DNA of 40,349 nt, taken from contig DYKN01000024.1 of the NCBI GenBank assembly GCA_020722575.1, forward strand, positions 1 to 40,349, given 5' to 3'. This DNA is from Rikenella microfusus (GTDB lineage Bacteria > Bacteroidota > Bacteroidia > Bacteroidales > VadinHA17). Of the stretch, positions 6,543 to 15,714 are shown one piece after another. The stretch's first letter is position 1; each line of letters starts with the position of its first letter. The notes below the pieces were generated by a model. The model saw only the letters and a list, made by a program, of their open reading frames with translations, ran no database searches and was not told where the DNA came from. The position numbers were made by a program, and so were the translations under genes.

Positions 6543-9092
6543 ATGAAAAGAATCCGCATAACTAGAAGGGTTTTTCTGAACAATGCTCTTGCAGGTTCAG
6601 CTGCTGTCTTCTTCCACCCGATACCCGGCATTCTTTCCGGAAAAATTCAGCAAACTGCCGATAAATGGCCGAAAGACGCTCCGGAATTCAGGTTCCATAT
6701 GATTGCCCATGCACATATAGATCCGGTGTGGCTCTGGCCATGGCCTGAAGGCGTTGCTGTTGTCCATAGTACATTCCGTTCAGCTCTTGAATGGATGAAA
6801 AGTAATCCGGAATTCTGTTTCACTGCAAGCTCAGCTCAGTTCTATGAATGGGTTGCTGCCAATGATCCTGACATGCTGGAAGAAATACGACAGAGGGTTC
6901 AGGAAGGGCGGTGGTGCATAGCTGGCGGATGGTGGGTAGAACCTGATGTTAACATACCGTGCGGTGAAGCAATGGTAAGGCAGGGCCTTTACGGACAGCT
7001 CACCTTTCAGAAGCTCCTGGGCAGGAGGGCAACAGTGGCTTTCAACCCCGACTCATTTGGCCATGCAGGATCACTGCCGCAGATTCTTAAACTACAGGGC
7101 ATGGAAAATTATATCTTCATGAGGCCACAACCAAAGGAAAAAACATTACCTGCCAATATCTTTATCTGGGAGGGAATTGATGGAACAGGCATTCTTACTT
7201 ATAGAATTCCTGTAAGTTACACCGACAGTGGTCCTGTTCGTAATCGTGTAAGGCAGGTTCTCGAACAATATAAAAACGAAAACGTGAAAAGCTTTATGGC
7301 TTTTTATGGAGCCGGCGATCATGGCGGAGGAGCTACAAGAGAAAACATCAATTCAATTGAACAACTGAAAAACGAGAAGGGTGCGCCTGCAGTTTTTTTT
7401 AGCACTCCCGAACGTTATTTTAGCGAAATAAAGTCAATGCGCGATGTAAATTTCCCAGCAGTAAGGGATGACCTACAGTTTCATGCTGTTGGCTGTTACA
7501 CGGCCGAATCGGAAATAAAGAAAGGAAACCGGCTGGCAGAGGCAGCCCTTATGACCGCAGAAAAAATCTGCAGTGCAGGCTCAGTTATCTGGGGAGCCGG
7601 TTATCCTGAAGATAGATTTGATGAGGCATGGAAAAGAGTTCTTTTCATGCAGTTTCATGATAGCCTGGCAGGCACCTCCTTATTTGAACATTCTCAAACA
7701 GCTCGTCAGGGTTACGGCTTTGCCCTCGATACAGCGGAACAGGCCTCGTACCTTGCTCTCCAGAAACTCGAATGGCAGATTCCTGCTGAAGATCCTGCAT
7801 CGCAGTATTTTGTTGCCTTTAATCCTCACGCATGGGAAGTGAAAGCAAACATTGAATATGACCTCACATGGCCATTGAAAAGACCTGCGATTGCGGAGGA
7901 TGAAAAAGGTAATCCCTTCCCCTTTCAGTGGACCGCCGGTTCGTCCGAAACAGGCAACAGAAATAAAATTGTAATAAATACACTTATTCCGCCTTTTGGT
8001 TACCGACAAATAAGAGTACGTGAGGGAGAAACGCCTTCTATCAAAACTGGTGCCAGGGCTGAAGGAAATGTGCTTGAGAATGAATTTTTCAGAATAACAT
8101 TTTCAAAATCAGGTACTCCAGGAATATTTGATAAAGAAAATAAAAAGCAAATTTTTTCAGGTGGTGAAAATGGCTGCAGAGCGGTTGTGATTAATGATAC
8201 GAGCGATACATGGAGTCATGATATAAAAACATTTGCAGATGAAGCAGGGTCGTTTGACAATGCTGAAATTAAAATTACTGAAAACGGGCCATTGCGTGCC
8301 ACCGTAAGAGTTGCCACCAGATGGGGCAGTTCAACACTTACAACCGACTGGTCTCTCAGTGCAGGCTCACATATAATTGAATCAAAAGTGATGCTCGACT
8401 GGCACGAGCATCTGAAAATGCTGAAATTTTCATTTCCAGTTGATATTGAAAATCCGGTTGCTACTGCCGAAATCCCATACGGCGCCATTGAACGCAAGAC
8501 AGACGGCATGGAGGTTCCGGGACAGCGATGGGTTGACATCACAGGTACTGACAAAGGAACTTTCTATGGTCTTACAGTATTTAATGACGCAAAATACGGT
8601 TATAGTTTTCATGGGAATGATATGAGGATTTCGGTTGTCAGGTCGGCAGTGTATGCTCATCACCTCCCGAGGGTGCTCGACATGGAAAAGGAACATTTAT
8701 GGATGGATCAGGGGATTCATACCTTCAGAATGGTGCTATTACCCCACAAGGGTAAATGGCAGGAAAACAAAATAACAAGAATTGCCGAGGAGTTTCTTGC
8801 TCCCCCGCTGGTTATTTACCAGGGTATTCATGATGGCAGGATGGACAGGAGTGGCTCATTTCTTTCGGTTGATGCGCCGGGTGTAATAATTCCATCCATA
8901 AAATTGTCAGAAAAAGGCAATGATATTATTCTGCGGGCAGTCGAAACGCTTGGTTCAGCAATAAAGACAGGAATAAACCTGAAGTTTGCCGGAATTGAGT
9001 GGGAAAGTTCTTTCAGACCATTTGAGATAAAGACTTTGCGCTTTAACACGAAAGCAGGGGCTATCAGAGAGGTAAACCTCCTTGAAGAATGA
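6543..9092 (+). CDS. Tat-exported glycoside hydrolase family 38 alpha-mannosidase
   Basis: This 849-residue protein has a Tat signal (TRRVFLN at residues 7-13, then a hydrophobic region ending near residue 30), placing the enzyme in the periplasm. The GH38 catalytic domain opens with HAHIDPVWLWP (zinc ligands His58 and Asp60 by family analogy). FNPDSFGH carries the nucleophile Asp170, and MQFHDSLAGTS, typical of GH38, supplies a further His. The rest is the usual mannosidase middle and all-beta C-terminal domains. The family removes alpha-linked mannose from glycans. It is the first gene of the operon, and its stop overlaps the start of the outer-membrane protein gene by four bases (ATGA). 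A mannosidase leading an ABC/LolA-like export cassette is unusual and may point to mannosylated cargo, which is inference. Confidence 0.92.
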   Translation: MKRIRITRRVFLNNALAGSAAVFFHPIPGILSGKIQQTADKWPKDAPEFRFHMIAHAHIDPVWLWPWPEGVAVVHSTFRSALEWMKSNPEFCFTASSAQFYEWVAANDPDMLEEIRQRVQEGRWCIAGGWWVEPDVNIPCGEAMVRQGLYGQLTFQKLLGRRATVAFNPDSFGHAGSLPQILKLQGMENYIFMRPQPKEKTLPANIFIWEGIDGTGILTYRIPVSYTDSGPVRNRVRQVLEQYKNENVKSFMAFYGAGDHGGGATRENINSIEQLKNEKGAPAVFFSTPERYFSEIKSMRDVNFPAVRDDLQFHAVGCYTAESEIKKGNRLAEAALMTAEKICSAGSVIWGAGYPEDRFDEAWKRVLFMQFHDSLAGTSLFEHSQTARQGYGFALDTAEQASYLALQKLEWQIPAEDPASQYFVAFNPHAWEVKANIEYDLTWPLKRPAIAEDEKGNPFPFQWTAGSSETGNRNKIVINTLIPPFGYRQIRVREGETPSIKTGARAEGNVLENEFFRITFSKSGTPGIFDKENKKQIFSGGENGCRAVVINDTSDTWSHDIKTFADEAGSFDNAEIKITENGPLRATVRVATRWGSSTLTTDWSLSAGSHIIESKVMLDWHEHLKMLKFSFPVDIENPVATAEIPYGAIERKTDGMEVPGQRWVDITGTDKGTFYGLTVFNDAKYGYSFHGNDMRISVVRSAVYAHHLPRVLDMEKEHLWMDQGIHTFRMVLLPHKGKWQENKITRIAEEFLAPPLVIYQGIHDGRMDRSGSFLSVDAPGVIIPSIKLSEKGNDIILRAVETLGSAIKTGINLKFAGIEWESSFRPFEIKTLRFNTKAGAIREVNLLEE

Positions 9093-10252
9093 AATATCAT
9101 TTCCTCATATCGCTTCTCCTGATTTATACGCTCACAATACCATTTTCCTTTGCTCAGGACACAGCAGCCGTAAAAAATGATACTCTGGTTCTCAGCGGAC
9201 AGGCAGCAGGCTGGGGCCAATATCGGCACACTGTTTCCCCATATCTCAGGGCCGGGGCAAGATATATTCCCGCTTTAAATTATACCTTTAGATTTCAGGG
9301 AAACAAACAAATAGATTTTGAAAGCTCAATGAATATTTCAGGGAGTCTTTCGACTTTGCCTTTAGATACTCTAACTTCTGAAGGTCGCATTAAACCTTAC
9401 CGCCTCTGGGCAAGATATTCCACACCACAGCTTGAGATAAGGGCAGGACTTCAGAAAATAAACTTCGGGCCTGCAGCGATGATGAGAGCTCTTATGTGGT
9501 TCGACAGGCTTGATCCGAGAGATCCTCTTAAATTAACTGATGGAGTGTGGGGCATTCTTGGCCGGTACTATTTTCTTAACAACGCCAACCTCTGGCTATG
9601 GTGCCTTTACGGCAATAAAAGTTCAAGACCATGGGAAACAGGTTATACAAACCATAATATTCCTGAGTTTGGTGGCAGGTTTCAGAATCCTCTTTTTTCA
9701 GGTGAAACAGGCGTGACATACCATTTCAGAAACGCCGGTACAATTGACTGGGATGCCGAGACACCTGAGTTTTCAAAAATCCCAGAGCACCGTATCGGCA
9801 TTGATGGCCGGTTCGATGCTGTAGTCGGATTATGGTTTGAAGCTGCGTGGATACACAAAACGAAAAACATCGGAAAACTGACAAACCAGAGAGTGCTGAC
9901 ACTGGGAACAGATTATACTTTTGGAACGGGCAATGGAATCCATGTGACTATCGAACAATTGTTTTTCAGCAGTGGCGAAAAACCGTTTGAAGCTCAGTTA
10001 TTTCACACTTTCTCCGCCCTTTCAGCATATTATATGGCAGGCATTACGGATAATTTAAGTGCTATCATTTTTTACGATTGGAAAAACAAAAACCTTTATA
10101 ACTTTATAAGCTGGAACCACTCATCAGGTAATTTCAGATTTTACGTAATGGGATACTGGAATCCTGAAAATTATTTTCTGCCTCAGCAAAGGGATGAGGG
10201 AGAGGCTTTTGCCGGACCTGGAATTCAGATAATGATAGTATTTAATCACTAA
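9089..10252 (+). CDS. Predicted outer-membrane beta-barrel protein of the ABC operon
   Basis: This 387-residue protein begins with a clear signal peptide (hydrophobic to about residue 20, cleavage near FSFAQ). The mature sequence is rich in alternating aromatic/polar strands and short turns (for example IRAGLQKINFG, FRFYVMGYW), which is typical of an outer-membrane barrel. I do not recognise a named family. It is translationally coupled to the mannosidase gene by a 4-bp overlap and sits 9 bp before the ABC ATPase gene, so it is probably the outer-membrane partner of the transporter. It could be a porin or a receptor for the transported lipid; no plug domain or TonB box is visible. Confidence 0.8.
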   Translation: MKYHFLISLLLIYTLTIPFSFAQDTAAVKNDTLVLSGQAAGWGQYRHTVSPYLRAGARYIPALNYTFRFQGNKQIDFESSMNISGSLSTLPLDTLTSEGRIKPYRLWARYSTPQLEIRAGLQKINFGPAAMMRALMWFDRLDPRDPLKLTDGVWGILGRYYFLNNANLWLWCLYGNKSSRPWETGYTNHNIPEFGGRFQNPLFSGETGVTYHFRNAGTIDWDAETPEFSKIPEHRIGIDGRFDAVVGLWFEAAWIHKTKNIGKLTNQRVLTLGTDYTFGTGNGIHVTIEQLFFSSGEKPFEAQLFHTFSALSAYYMAGITDNLSAIIFYDWKNKNLYNFISWNHSSGNFRFYVMGYWNPENYFLPQQRDEGEAFAGPGIQIMIVFNH

Positions 10253-10261
10253 TATACTCAT

Positions 10262-10969
10262 ATGGAAAATCACCCTCTTATTTCTGTAAGGAGTCTTACC
10301 AGGAGATATAAAATGGGCAGTGGGGAACTGCTTGCATTGAAGAACGTCACTCTTTCTTTCAGCAAAGGCGATTTCGCAGGAATAGTAGGCCCCAGCGGCT
10401 CAGGAAAGACAACTTTACTGAATATTATAGGATCGCTCGATCTCCCTTCGGAAGGCACGGTTGAGCTTAACGGCCAATCGCTTTCCGGTCTTTCACACAG
10501 GGAATCAGCAATGTTGAGAAACAGGTATATAGGCTTTGTGTTCCAGACTTATAATCTATTACCTGTTTACACGGTTTTTGAAAATGTTGAGTTTCCTTTA
10601 TTGCTTCAAAAGATGACTGCGCCTGAAAGAAAAAAGGCGGTGATGGATGCCCTTGAATGGCTCGGATTAACCGATAAGGCCCGATCGAAACCTTCACAAC
10701 TTTCAGGTGGTGAGTGTCAGCGCGTGGCGATTGCAAGGGCAATGGTGAAAAGACCTTCTCTGGTCCTTGCTGATGAACTTTCGGCAAACCTCGATGCAAA
10801 AAACACCCATAATATTATGCAGGCCATAAAAAAACTAAACAGGGAACTTAAAACAACCTTCATCTTTGCAACACACGATGAAAAGGTAATGCAATACCTC
10901 GACCGTATCATAACCCTTAAAGATGGTGAGGTTGAGAAGGATGAGGTTATTTTGAATCCAAAAAATTAA
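10262..10969 (+). CDS. ABC transporter ATP-binding protein, LolD/MacB type
   Basis: This 235-residue ATPase has Walker A GPSGSGKTTL, the Q-loop in GFVFQTYNLLP, the signature LSGGECQRVAIARAM, Walker B LVLADE and the H-loop FATHDE. Length and sequence place it with LolD/MacB ATPases that power mechanotransmission rather than substrate passage through the membrane. After the catalytic Glu the usual DEPTGNLD reads DELSANLD, so the Pro is missing; ATPase activity is still likely because the catalytic Glu and the D-loop Asp remain. It is followed after 4 bp by the first permease gene. Confidence 0.94.
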   Translation: MENHPLISVRSLTRRYKMGSGELLALKNVTLSFSKGDFAGIVGPSGSGKTTLLNIIGSLDLPSEGTVELNGQSLSGLSHRESAMLRNRYIGFVFQTYNLLPVYTVFENVEFPLLLQKMTAPERKKAVMDALEWLGLTDKARSKPSQLSGGECQRVAIARAMVKRPSLVLADELSANLDAKNTHNIMQAIKKLNRELKTTFIFATHDEKVMQYLDRIITLKDGEVEKDEVILNPKN

Positions 10970-10973
10970 TACA

Positions 10974-12143
10974 ATGACTGCATTTAAACTGGCATTCAGG
11001 AATCTGTTAGGAGCCGGACTCAGAACCTGGCTGAATGTATCTGTTCTTTCTTTTGCCTATGTAATTGCACTCTTTTATAACGGCTTTCTTGAAGGGTGGA
11101 ATGTTCAGGCCCGCAGGGAGACCATGGAATGGGAAACAGGTAATGGTCAGCTCTGGCATCCGCTCTATGATCCACTGGATCCTTACTGTCTTCAGGATGC
11201 ACATGCGCGAATCACCGATGACCTTCAGCAGTTGATAAAAGAAAGACAGATTACTCCTGTCCTGGTTGTTCAGGGTTCAATTTATACACAGGGAAGAATA
11301 CAGAATGTATTACTGAGAGGTATTGACCCTTATCAGAATATTGTTTCCCTGCCCTCAAAATATCTCGATACAACTGCAAATGTGATACCCGTCGTTATTG
11401 GAAGCAGGATGGCCTCTGCAGCAAAAGTCAAAGAAGGTGACTTTTTGCTTTTGCGATGGAGAGATAAGAACGGAACTTTTGATGCAAGGGAAATATTGAT
11501 AGCACATGTTTTTTATACCAATATCGCGGGAATAGATGCAGGAAATATCTGGCTCCCACTCTCCCTTCTTCAGGAAATGACAGGTTATGAAGGTGAAGCC
11601 ACGTATTTCATTACCGATAAATCTTATAAAGGAGGAGACCTGAATATATGGATTTTTAAGGATAACAATTACCTGTTAAAAGGTATTGAAGCGATCATAA
11701 AAACAAAAAAGAGCGGTGCAGTACTTATTTACGGATTACTTCTTGTTATAGGCCTGCTGGCAATTTTCGATACTCAGGTGTTGTCGGTTTTCCGCAGGCA
11801 AAGAGAAATCGGCACCTATATAGCCCTCGGAATGACCCGCCGGAGAGTTGTGGAAATCTTTACTATTGAAGGTGCAACTCACAGCATCCTGGCCATATTG
11901 CTTGGATCACTGTACGGCATCCCGATTCTGACTTTTCTTCAGATAAAAGGCATTTCTATGCCCGATGTGGTCAGTTCCTACGGAATTACCATCAGTGACA
12001 GGATTTTTCCGGCTTTCAGCGTCGGACTTATACTTTCAACTACCTTGCTGGTTATCATATCAGCAACAATTGTAAGTTATTTTCCTGCAAGAAGAATTTC
12101 AAAATTGAAACCTGCCGAAGCATTAAAGAGTAAAATATCATGA
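10974..12143 (+). CDS. ABC transporter permease, FtsX/LolC type (first)
   Basis: The 389-residue protein has one membrane segment near residues 17-36, a periplasmic domain of about 200 residues, and three C-terminal membrane segments (from about residue 245), which is the LolC/LolE/MacB permease topology. The cytoplasmic coupling region between the first and second C-terminal helices is seen as FRRQREIGTYIALGMTRRRV, and the protein ends with FPARRISKLKPAEALK, both typical of FtsX-like permeases. It overlaps the second permease gene by 4 bp (ATGA), so the two probably form a heterodimer. Lipoprotein release is one possible role; peptide or lipid export is also possible. Confidence 0.92.
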   Translation: MTAFKLAFRNLLGAGLRTWLNVSVLSFAYVIALFYNGFLEGWNVQARRETMEWETGNGQLWHPLYDPLDPYCLQDAHARITDDLQQLIKERQITPVLVVQGSIYTQGRIQNVLLRGIDPYQNIVSLPSKYLDTTANVIPVVIGSRMASAAKVKEGDFLLLRWRDKNGTFDAREILIAHVFYTNIAGIDAGNIWLPLSLLQEMTGYEGEATYFITDKSYKGGDLNIWIFKDNNYLLKGIEAIIKTKKSGAVLIYGLLLVIGLLAIFDTQVLSVFRRQREIGTYIALGMTRRRVVEIFTIEGATHSILAILLGSLYGIPILTFLQIKGISMPDVVSSYGITISDRIFPAFSVGLILSTTLLVIISATIVSYFPARRISKLKPAEALKSKIS

Positions 12144-13414
12144 TAAAATTCCTGATAAAAGGAGTTATACGCGACAAAAACAGGAGTCTGATGCCTGTTA
12201 TTATAGTAAGCCTGGGCGTGGCAATTACTGTGGTTATCCACAGCTGGCTGAATGGTATAATGGATGAGTCGCTTAAACTGAACATGAATTTCAATAATGG
12301 CCATGTCAGAATTATGACCCGGGCTTATGCTGAAGAGGCAAACCAGATGCCGCTTGATCTGGCATTGCTTGATGTGAATAACCTTATTAATGAACTGCAG
12401 GTTTCATATCCCGATATTGAATGGGTAAGCAGAATCAAGTTTGGTGCGCTAATTGATTTCCCCGACTCAACAGGTGAAACACGTGCTCAGGGGCCTGTTG
12501 TGGGATGGGCAATTGACCTCTTTTCGCCCGGTTCAAAAGAAACAGAGCGTTTCAACATTACAAATGCTATCGTGGCCGGGCAGTTGCCTTCGGAACCGTC
12601 TCATGCGTTAATATCGGCAGATCTCGCCGAAAGGTTCAGGGTAAAGCCGGGCGACAGGTTTACATTGTTCGGAACAACCATGGAAGGCAGCCTTGCATTC
12701 AGAAACTTTATTGTATCGGGCACACTCAGATTCGGGACTGAAGCTATTGACAGAGGAGCGGTGATAACAGACCTTAATGATGCACGGCAGACTTTTTCGA
12801 TGGAGGATGCTGCAACTGAAATACTTGGTTTTTTCAGAAACAGCGAGTATGACGATGAAAAAGCTCTCACGCTTGAAGAAGCATTTAATGACAAACATAC
12901 AGTAACTGATGATGAATTCTCCCCTGAAATGTTTTCTTTCAGTCACCAGGAAGGAATGGGCGATTTGCTGGCGATAACAAAGATAATGAACTTCATCTTT
13001 GTCTTTGTTTTTGTGGCGGCAATGTCGGTTGTACTCTGGAATACCGGTCTGCTCGGGGGTCTGAGACGCTATTCCGAATTCGGGATACGCCTTGCCATCG
13101 GGGAAAGTAAAGGACATATCTTCAAAACACTTCTGGCCGAAGGCGTGGTTATCGGGATTGTTGGAACAATATGCGGTACTGCCCTTGGCCTCGCCGGTTC
13201 ATATTTTCTTCAGGAATACGGACTTGATATGACCGGATGGATGAAGAATGCATCGCTGATGTTCCCGACCGTGGCCAGAGCATATATAACTCCGGCTGCA
13301 TTCTATATCGGAATCATCCCGGGTCTGATCTCCACAACCCTCGGTAATGCCCTGGCCGGCAGTCTTATATACAAAAGAGACACCTCAAAATTGTTCAAGG
13401 AACTTGAAGTCTGA
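12140..13414 (+). CDS. ABC transporter permease, FtsX/LolC type (second)
   Basis: This 424-residue protein has the same topology as its neighbour: an N-terminal membrane helix at about residues 17-35, a large periplasmic domain, then three helices starting near residue 285. The coupling segment LRRYSEFGIRLAIGESKGHI is the FtsX-family pattern. Sequence similarity to the preceding permease is low, as expected for a heterodimeric LolC/LolE-like pair. The LolA-like gene starts 17 bp further on. The periplasmic domain could contact either the LolA-like protein or the barrel protein. Confidence 0.92.
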   Translation: MIKFLIKGVIRDKNRSLMPVIIVSLGVAITVVIHSWLNGIMDESLKLNMNFNNGHVRIMTRAYAEEANQMPLDLALLDVNNLINELQVSYPDIEWVSRIKFGALIDFPDSTGETRAQGPVVGWAIDLFSPGSKETERFNITNAIVAGQLPSEPSHALISADLAERFRVKPGDRFTLFGTTMEGSLAFRNFIVSGTLRFGTEAIDRGAVITDLNDARQTFSMEDAATEILGFFRNSEYDDEKALTLEEAFNDKHTVTDDEFSPEMFSFSHQEGMGDLLAITKIMNFIFVFVFVAAMSVVLWNTGLLGGLRRYSEFGIRLAIGESKGHIFKTLLAEGVVIGIVGTICGTALGLAGSYFLQEYGLDMTGWMKNASLMFPTVARAYITPAAFYIGIIPGLISTTLGNALAGSLIYKRDTSKLFKELEV

Positions 13415-13431
13415 AAATCAAAATTTGAAAG

Positions 13432-14163
13432 ATGAAAATAATCTATGCCAGTCTATCCATATTTTTAACAGCCTGCCTGTATGGTCAGCAAAATATGTCA
13501 GTTCTTGAAAGGATTGACAGGAACATGTCATCGGGCAACAGAATTGTTGAATCATCAATGACAATTTACGGGAGAAGGTCTACACGAACTGTTACTGCCA
13601 GGTCGTGGTCAGAGGGAACAAAGAAAGCATTTACAGAATATCTTTCGCCTGCAAGTGAAAAAGGCACAAAGATGCTTAAACTCGAAAAACAATTATGGAT
13701 TTATTCACCTGCAACCGATCGCACAATTCAAATTTCGGGCAATATGCTGCGGCAGTCAGTGATGGGCTCAGATCTGTCGTATGAAGATATGATGGACGAC
13801 CGCAAACTTTATGAAATCTATTCTGAGGAACTCACTGGAAGAGAATTGATTGAGGAAAGGAATACATGGATTCTGAAACTAACTGCGAAAGTTCCGGATG
13901 TTGCCTATTACTCACAGAAATTATGGGTCGACACTGCAAGATATGTGCCTCTTAAGCAAGAGCTTTATGCAAGAAGCGGCCAGCTTCTGAAGAAAGTTGA
14001 GTTCAGGGATTACGGAAACACACAGGGAAGATGGTATCCATACCTGATAGTCTATAAAGATATGCTCAAGGAGGGCAAAGGCACCGAATTCAGAATAATC
14101 AGCATTCTTTTTGACCAGAAAATACCTGAATATATTTTTACAAAGGCTGCGCTTAAACAATAA
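13432..14163 (+). CDS. LolA-like outer membrane lipoprotein-sorting family protein
   Basis: The 243-residue product matches the LolA-like family annotated as outer membrane lipoprotein-sorting proteins: an exported half-barrel whose typical features are visible in SSMTIYGRRSTRTVTARSW, KMLKLEKQLWIYSPATDR, a short GSDLSYEDMMDDRKLYE segment and KLWVDTARYVPLKQEL. LolA carries acylated cargo between membranes. The N-terminus can be read as an ordinary signal peptide cut after LYG, or as a short lipoprotein signal (LTAC, Cys15); I cannot decide. It is the last gene of the operon and supplies the periplasmic step of the predicted pathway from the ABC complex to the outer membrane. A convergent MFS gene lies 208 bp downstream. 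Confidence 0.85.
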   Translation: MKIIYASLSIFLTACLYGQQNMSVLERIDRNMSSGNRIVESSMTIYGRRSTRTVTARSWSEGTKKAFTEYLSPASEKGTKMLKLEKQLWIYSPATDRTIQISGNMLRQSVMGSDLSYEDMMDDRKLYEIYSEELTGRELIEERNTWILKLTAKVPDVAYYSQKLWVDTARYVPLKQELYARSGQLLKKVEFRDYGNTQGRWYPYLIVYKDMLKEGKGTEFRIISILFDQKIPEYIFTKAALKQ

Positions 14164-14371
14164 CTTCTAAATCTATATCCCCTGTATATTAACCCTTTCC
14201 TGGACAGTCTGAAAAGTGGCTTTAACGTCAGTCCAAATAAATTCAAATGTTAAAATATTGTATATCAACATGTTTCCTGTCAGGGATTCAGGGGTAATTT
14301 AAAAAAGGGAGCTTTCAGACAGCCTCCACTCACTTCTGGCAGAAGAGATAATTATAAAAATCATTACTTCA

Positions 14372-15637
14372 TTAATTTTGCTGATATGAATCGCCCTTTT
14401 TGTCTGGAGTTACCGGTTTTAATATTGTAAGCAGGAGAATCAGGGCAACGGTAACGGGTATGACCAGTATGGCGAGGTCCCTGCCCAGATGGCCTGCATC
14501 TGTTGATTTGCCGAGCCATGTTGTTACGAGTGCTCCTGAAAAAACGCCTGCCATATTCATCAATCCGTATCCTGCAGCCCTGTGGCGCGGTGAAACAAAC
14601 TGGCAGAGGATGGGCATGTTATTTGCATCAAACATTCCAAAGCCGATGCCGAACAGAATTCCTCCCCCTACTATTGGAATAATTCCTTTGCCAAAGCCAA
14701 TCAGAAACAGTGCAGGTATTGTAAGAAAAATACCTGATCCGCTGGTATATATTCTTCCTTTCAGGTTACGACCTATCCAGCGGTCGGCGACGATGCCTCC
14801 AGTGATCACTCCGGCAAAGGAAGAGACTGCAATGGTTATTGTACTCAAAGGTCCGGCCTCTGACATGTCAACACCGAGGGTACTGGAAAAAAGTGTTGGT
14901 AGCCAGTTCTTTATTCCCCAGCCCGGGAAGCTCGGAACAGCAAAATAAAAGAGTATTACCCAGAAGCTTGTGAGACCAAGTAAAAGTGAAAGGCTCGCTT
15001 TCATTGACTTTATCCAATGCGAAAAGGAGTTATTCACTTTTGTCATAAGATTATCTTCTGAGCGTTTCTCATAAAGAAAGATGATCAGCAATAAACAATA
15101 AGCTATTCCGATAAAGCCAAAGCTGTGAAAAGTTGTTTGCCATGACCATCTATGAGCCACAGTGGCTCCGAAACCTCCCAGTGCCTGTCCGGCATAGAGG
15201 CCGGTCATATGGATTCCAACAGCAAGAGAACGGGTATTGCCTCTGTGGTAATCGGCAATAAGTGACAGTCCGGCCGGTATATACAGAGCTTCGCTCAGCC
15301 CCATAACTGCACGCAGGACATAAAGCTGACCGAAAGTGTTTGCATACCCCATCATAAATGTAACAAACGACCATACTCCAAGGCTTGCAGTGATAAGCCA
15401 TTTACGGTTAACGCGGTCAGCAACAAGTCCTGCCACCGGCGACATAAGACCGTAAATCCACAAGAAGACAGCCATCAGTCGTCCAAAGTTTTCAGCTTTT
15501 TCAAGATCTTGTATGTCGACCATCATCGCCGGCTTCATGGTCGAAAGCATCTGGCGGTCCATATAATTTAACAAAGCCACTCCCCAGAGCAATGCAACAA
15601 TAAGCCATGGGTACCAGGATTTATCTTGTAGTTTCAT
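14372..15637 (-). CDS. MFS transporter, probable organic anion/sialate importer
   Basis: This 421-residue protein has twelve predicted membrane helices. The N-terminal NYMDRQ and the loop 2-3 motif GLVADRVNRKW are typical of the anion:cation symporter type of MFS carriers that take up hexuronates, sialate and related acids. It is 77 bp downstream of the N-acetylneuraminate lyase gene on the same strand, so import of N-acetylneuraminate is a reasonable guess from context. Substrate cannot be read from the sequence. The downstream end is convergent with the LolA-like gene. Confidence 0.88.
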   Translation of the reverse strand: MKLQDKSWYPWLIVALLWGVALLNYMDRQMLSTMKPAMMVDIQDLEKAENFGRLMAVFLWIYGLMSPVAGLVADRVNRKWLITASLGVWSFVTFMMGYANTFGQLYVLRAVMGLSEALYIPAGLSLIADYHRGNTRSLAVGIHMTGLYAGQALGGFGATVAHRWSWQTTFHSFGFIGIAYCLLLIIFLYEKRSEDNLMTKVNNSFSHWIKSMKASLSLLLGLTSFWVILFYFAVPSFPGWGIKNWLPTLFSSTLGVDMSEAGPLSTITIAVSSFAGVITGGIVADRWIGRNLKGRIYTSGSGIFLTIPALFLIGFGKGIIPIVGGGILFGIGFGMFDANNMPILCQFVSPRHRAAGYGLMNMAGVFSGALVTTWLGKSTDAGHLGRDLAILVIPVTVALILLLTILKPVTPDKKGDSYQQN

Positions 15638-15714
15638 TTGCCAGAGATGATTAATAAAATATTGGCCAGTGGAGTATCAGAATAAATTGTGAGTCATTCC
15701 GGAAATAAATAAGA

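Noticed and set aside
12608..13117. A 169-codon frame antisense to the second permease gene
   Set aside because: The plus strand encodes a complete FtsX-type permease within a tight operon.
14164..14371. Possible bidirectional terminator between the convergent LolA-like and MFS genes
   Set aside because: I found only short, imperfect complementarity (around GGGAGC/GCCTCC) with no T-run.
14400..14948. A 182-codon frame antisense to the MFS transporter gene
   Set aside because: The minus-strand frame has twelve membrane helices and the MFS motif, so the antisense frame is a by-product.
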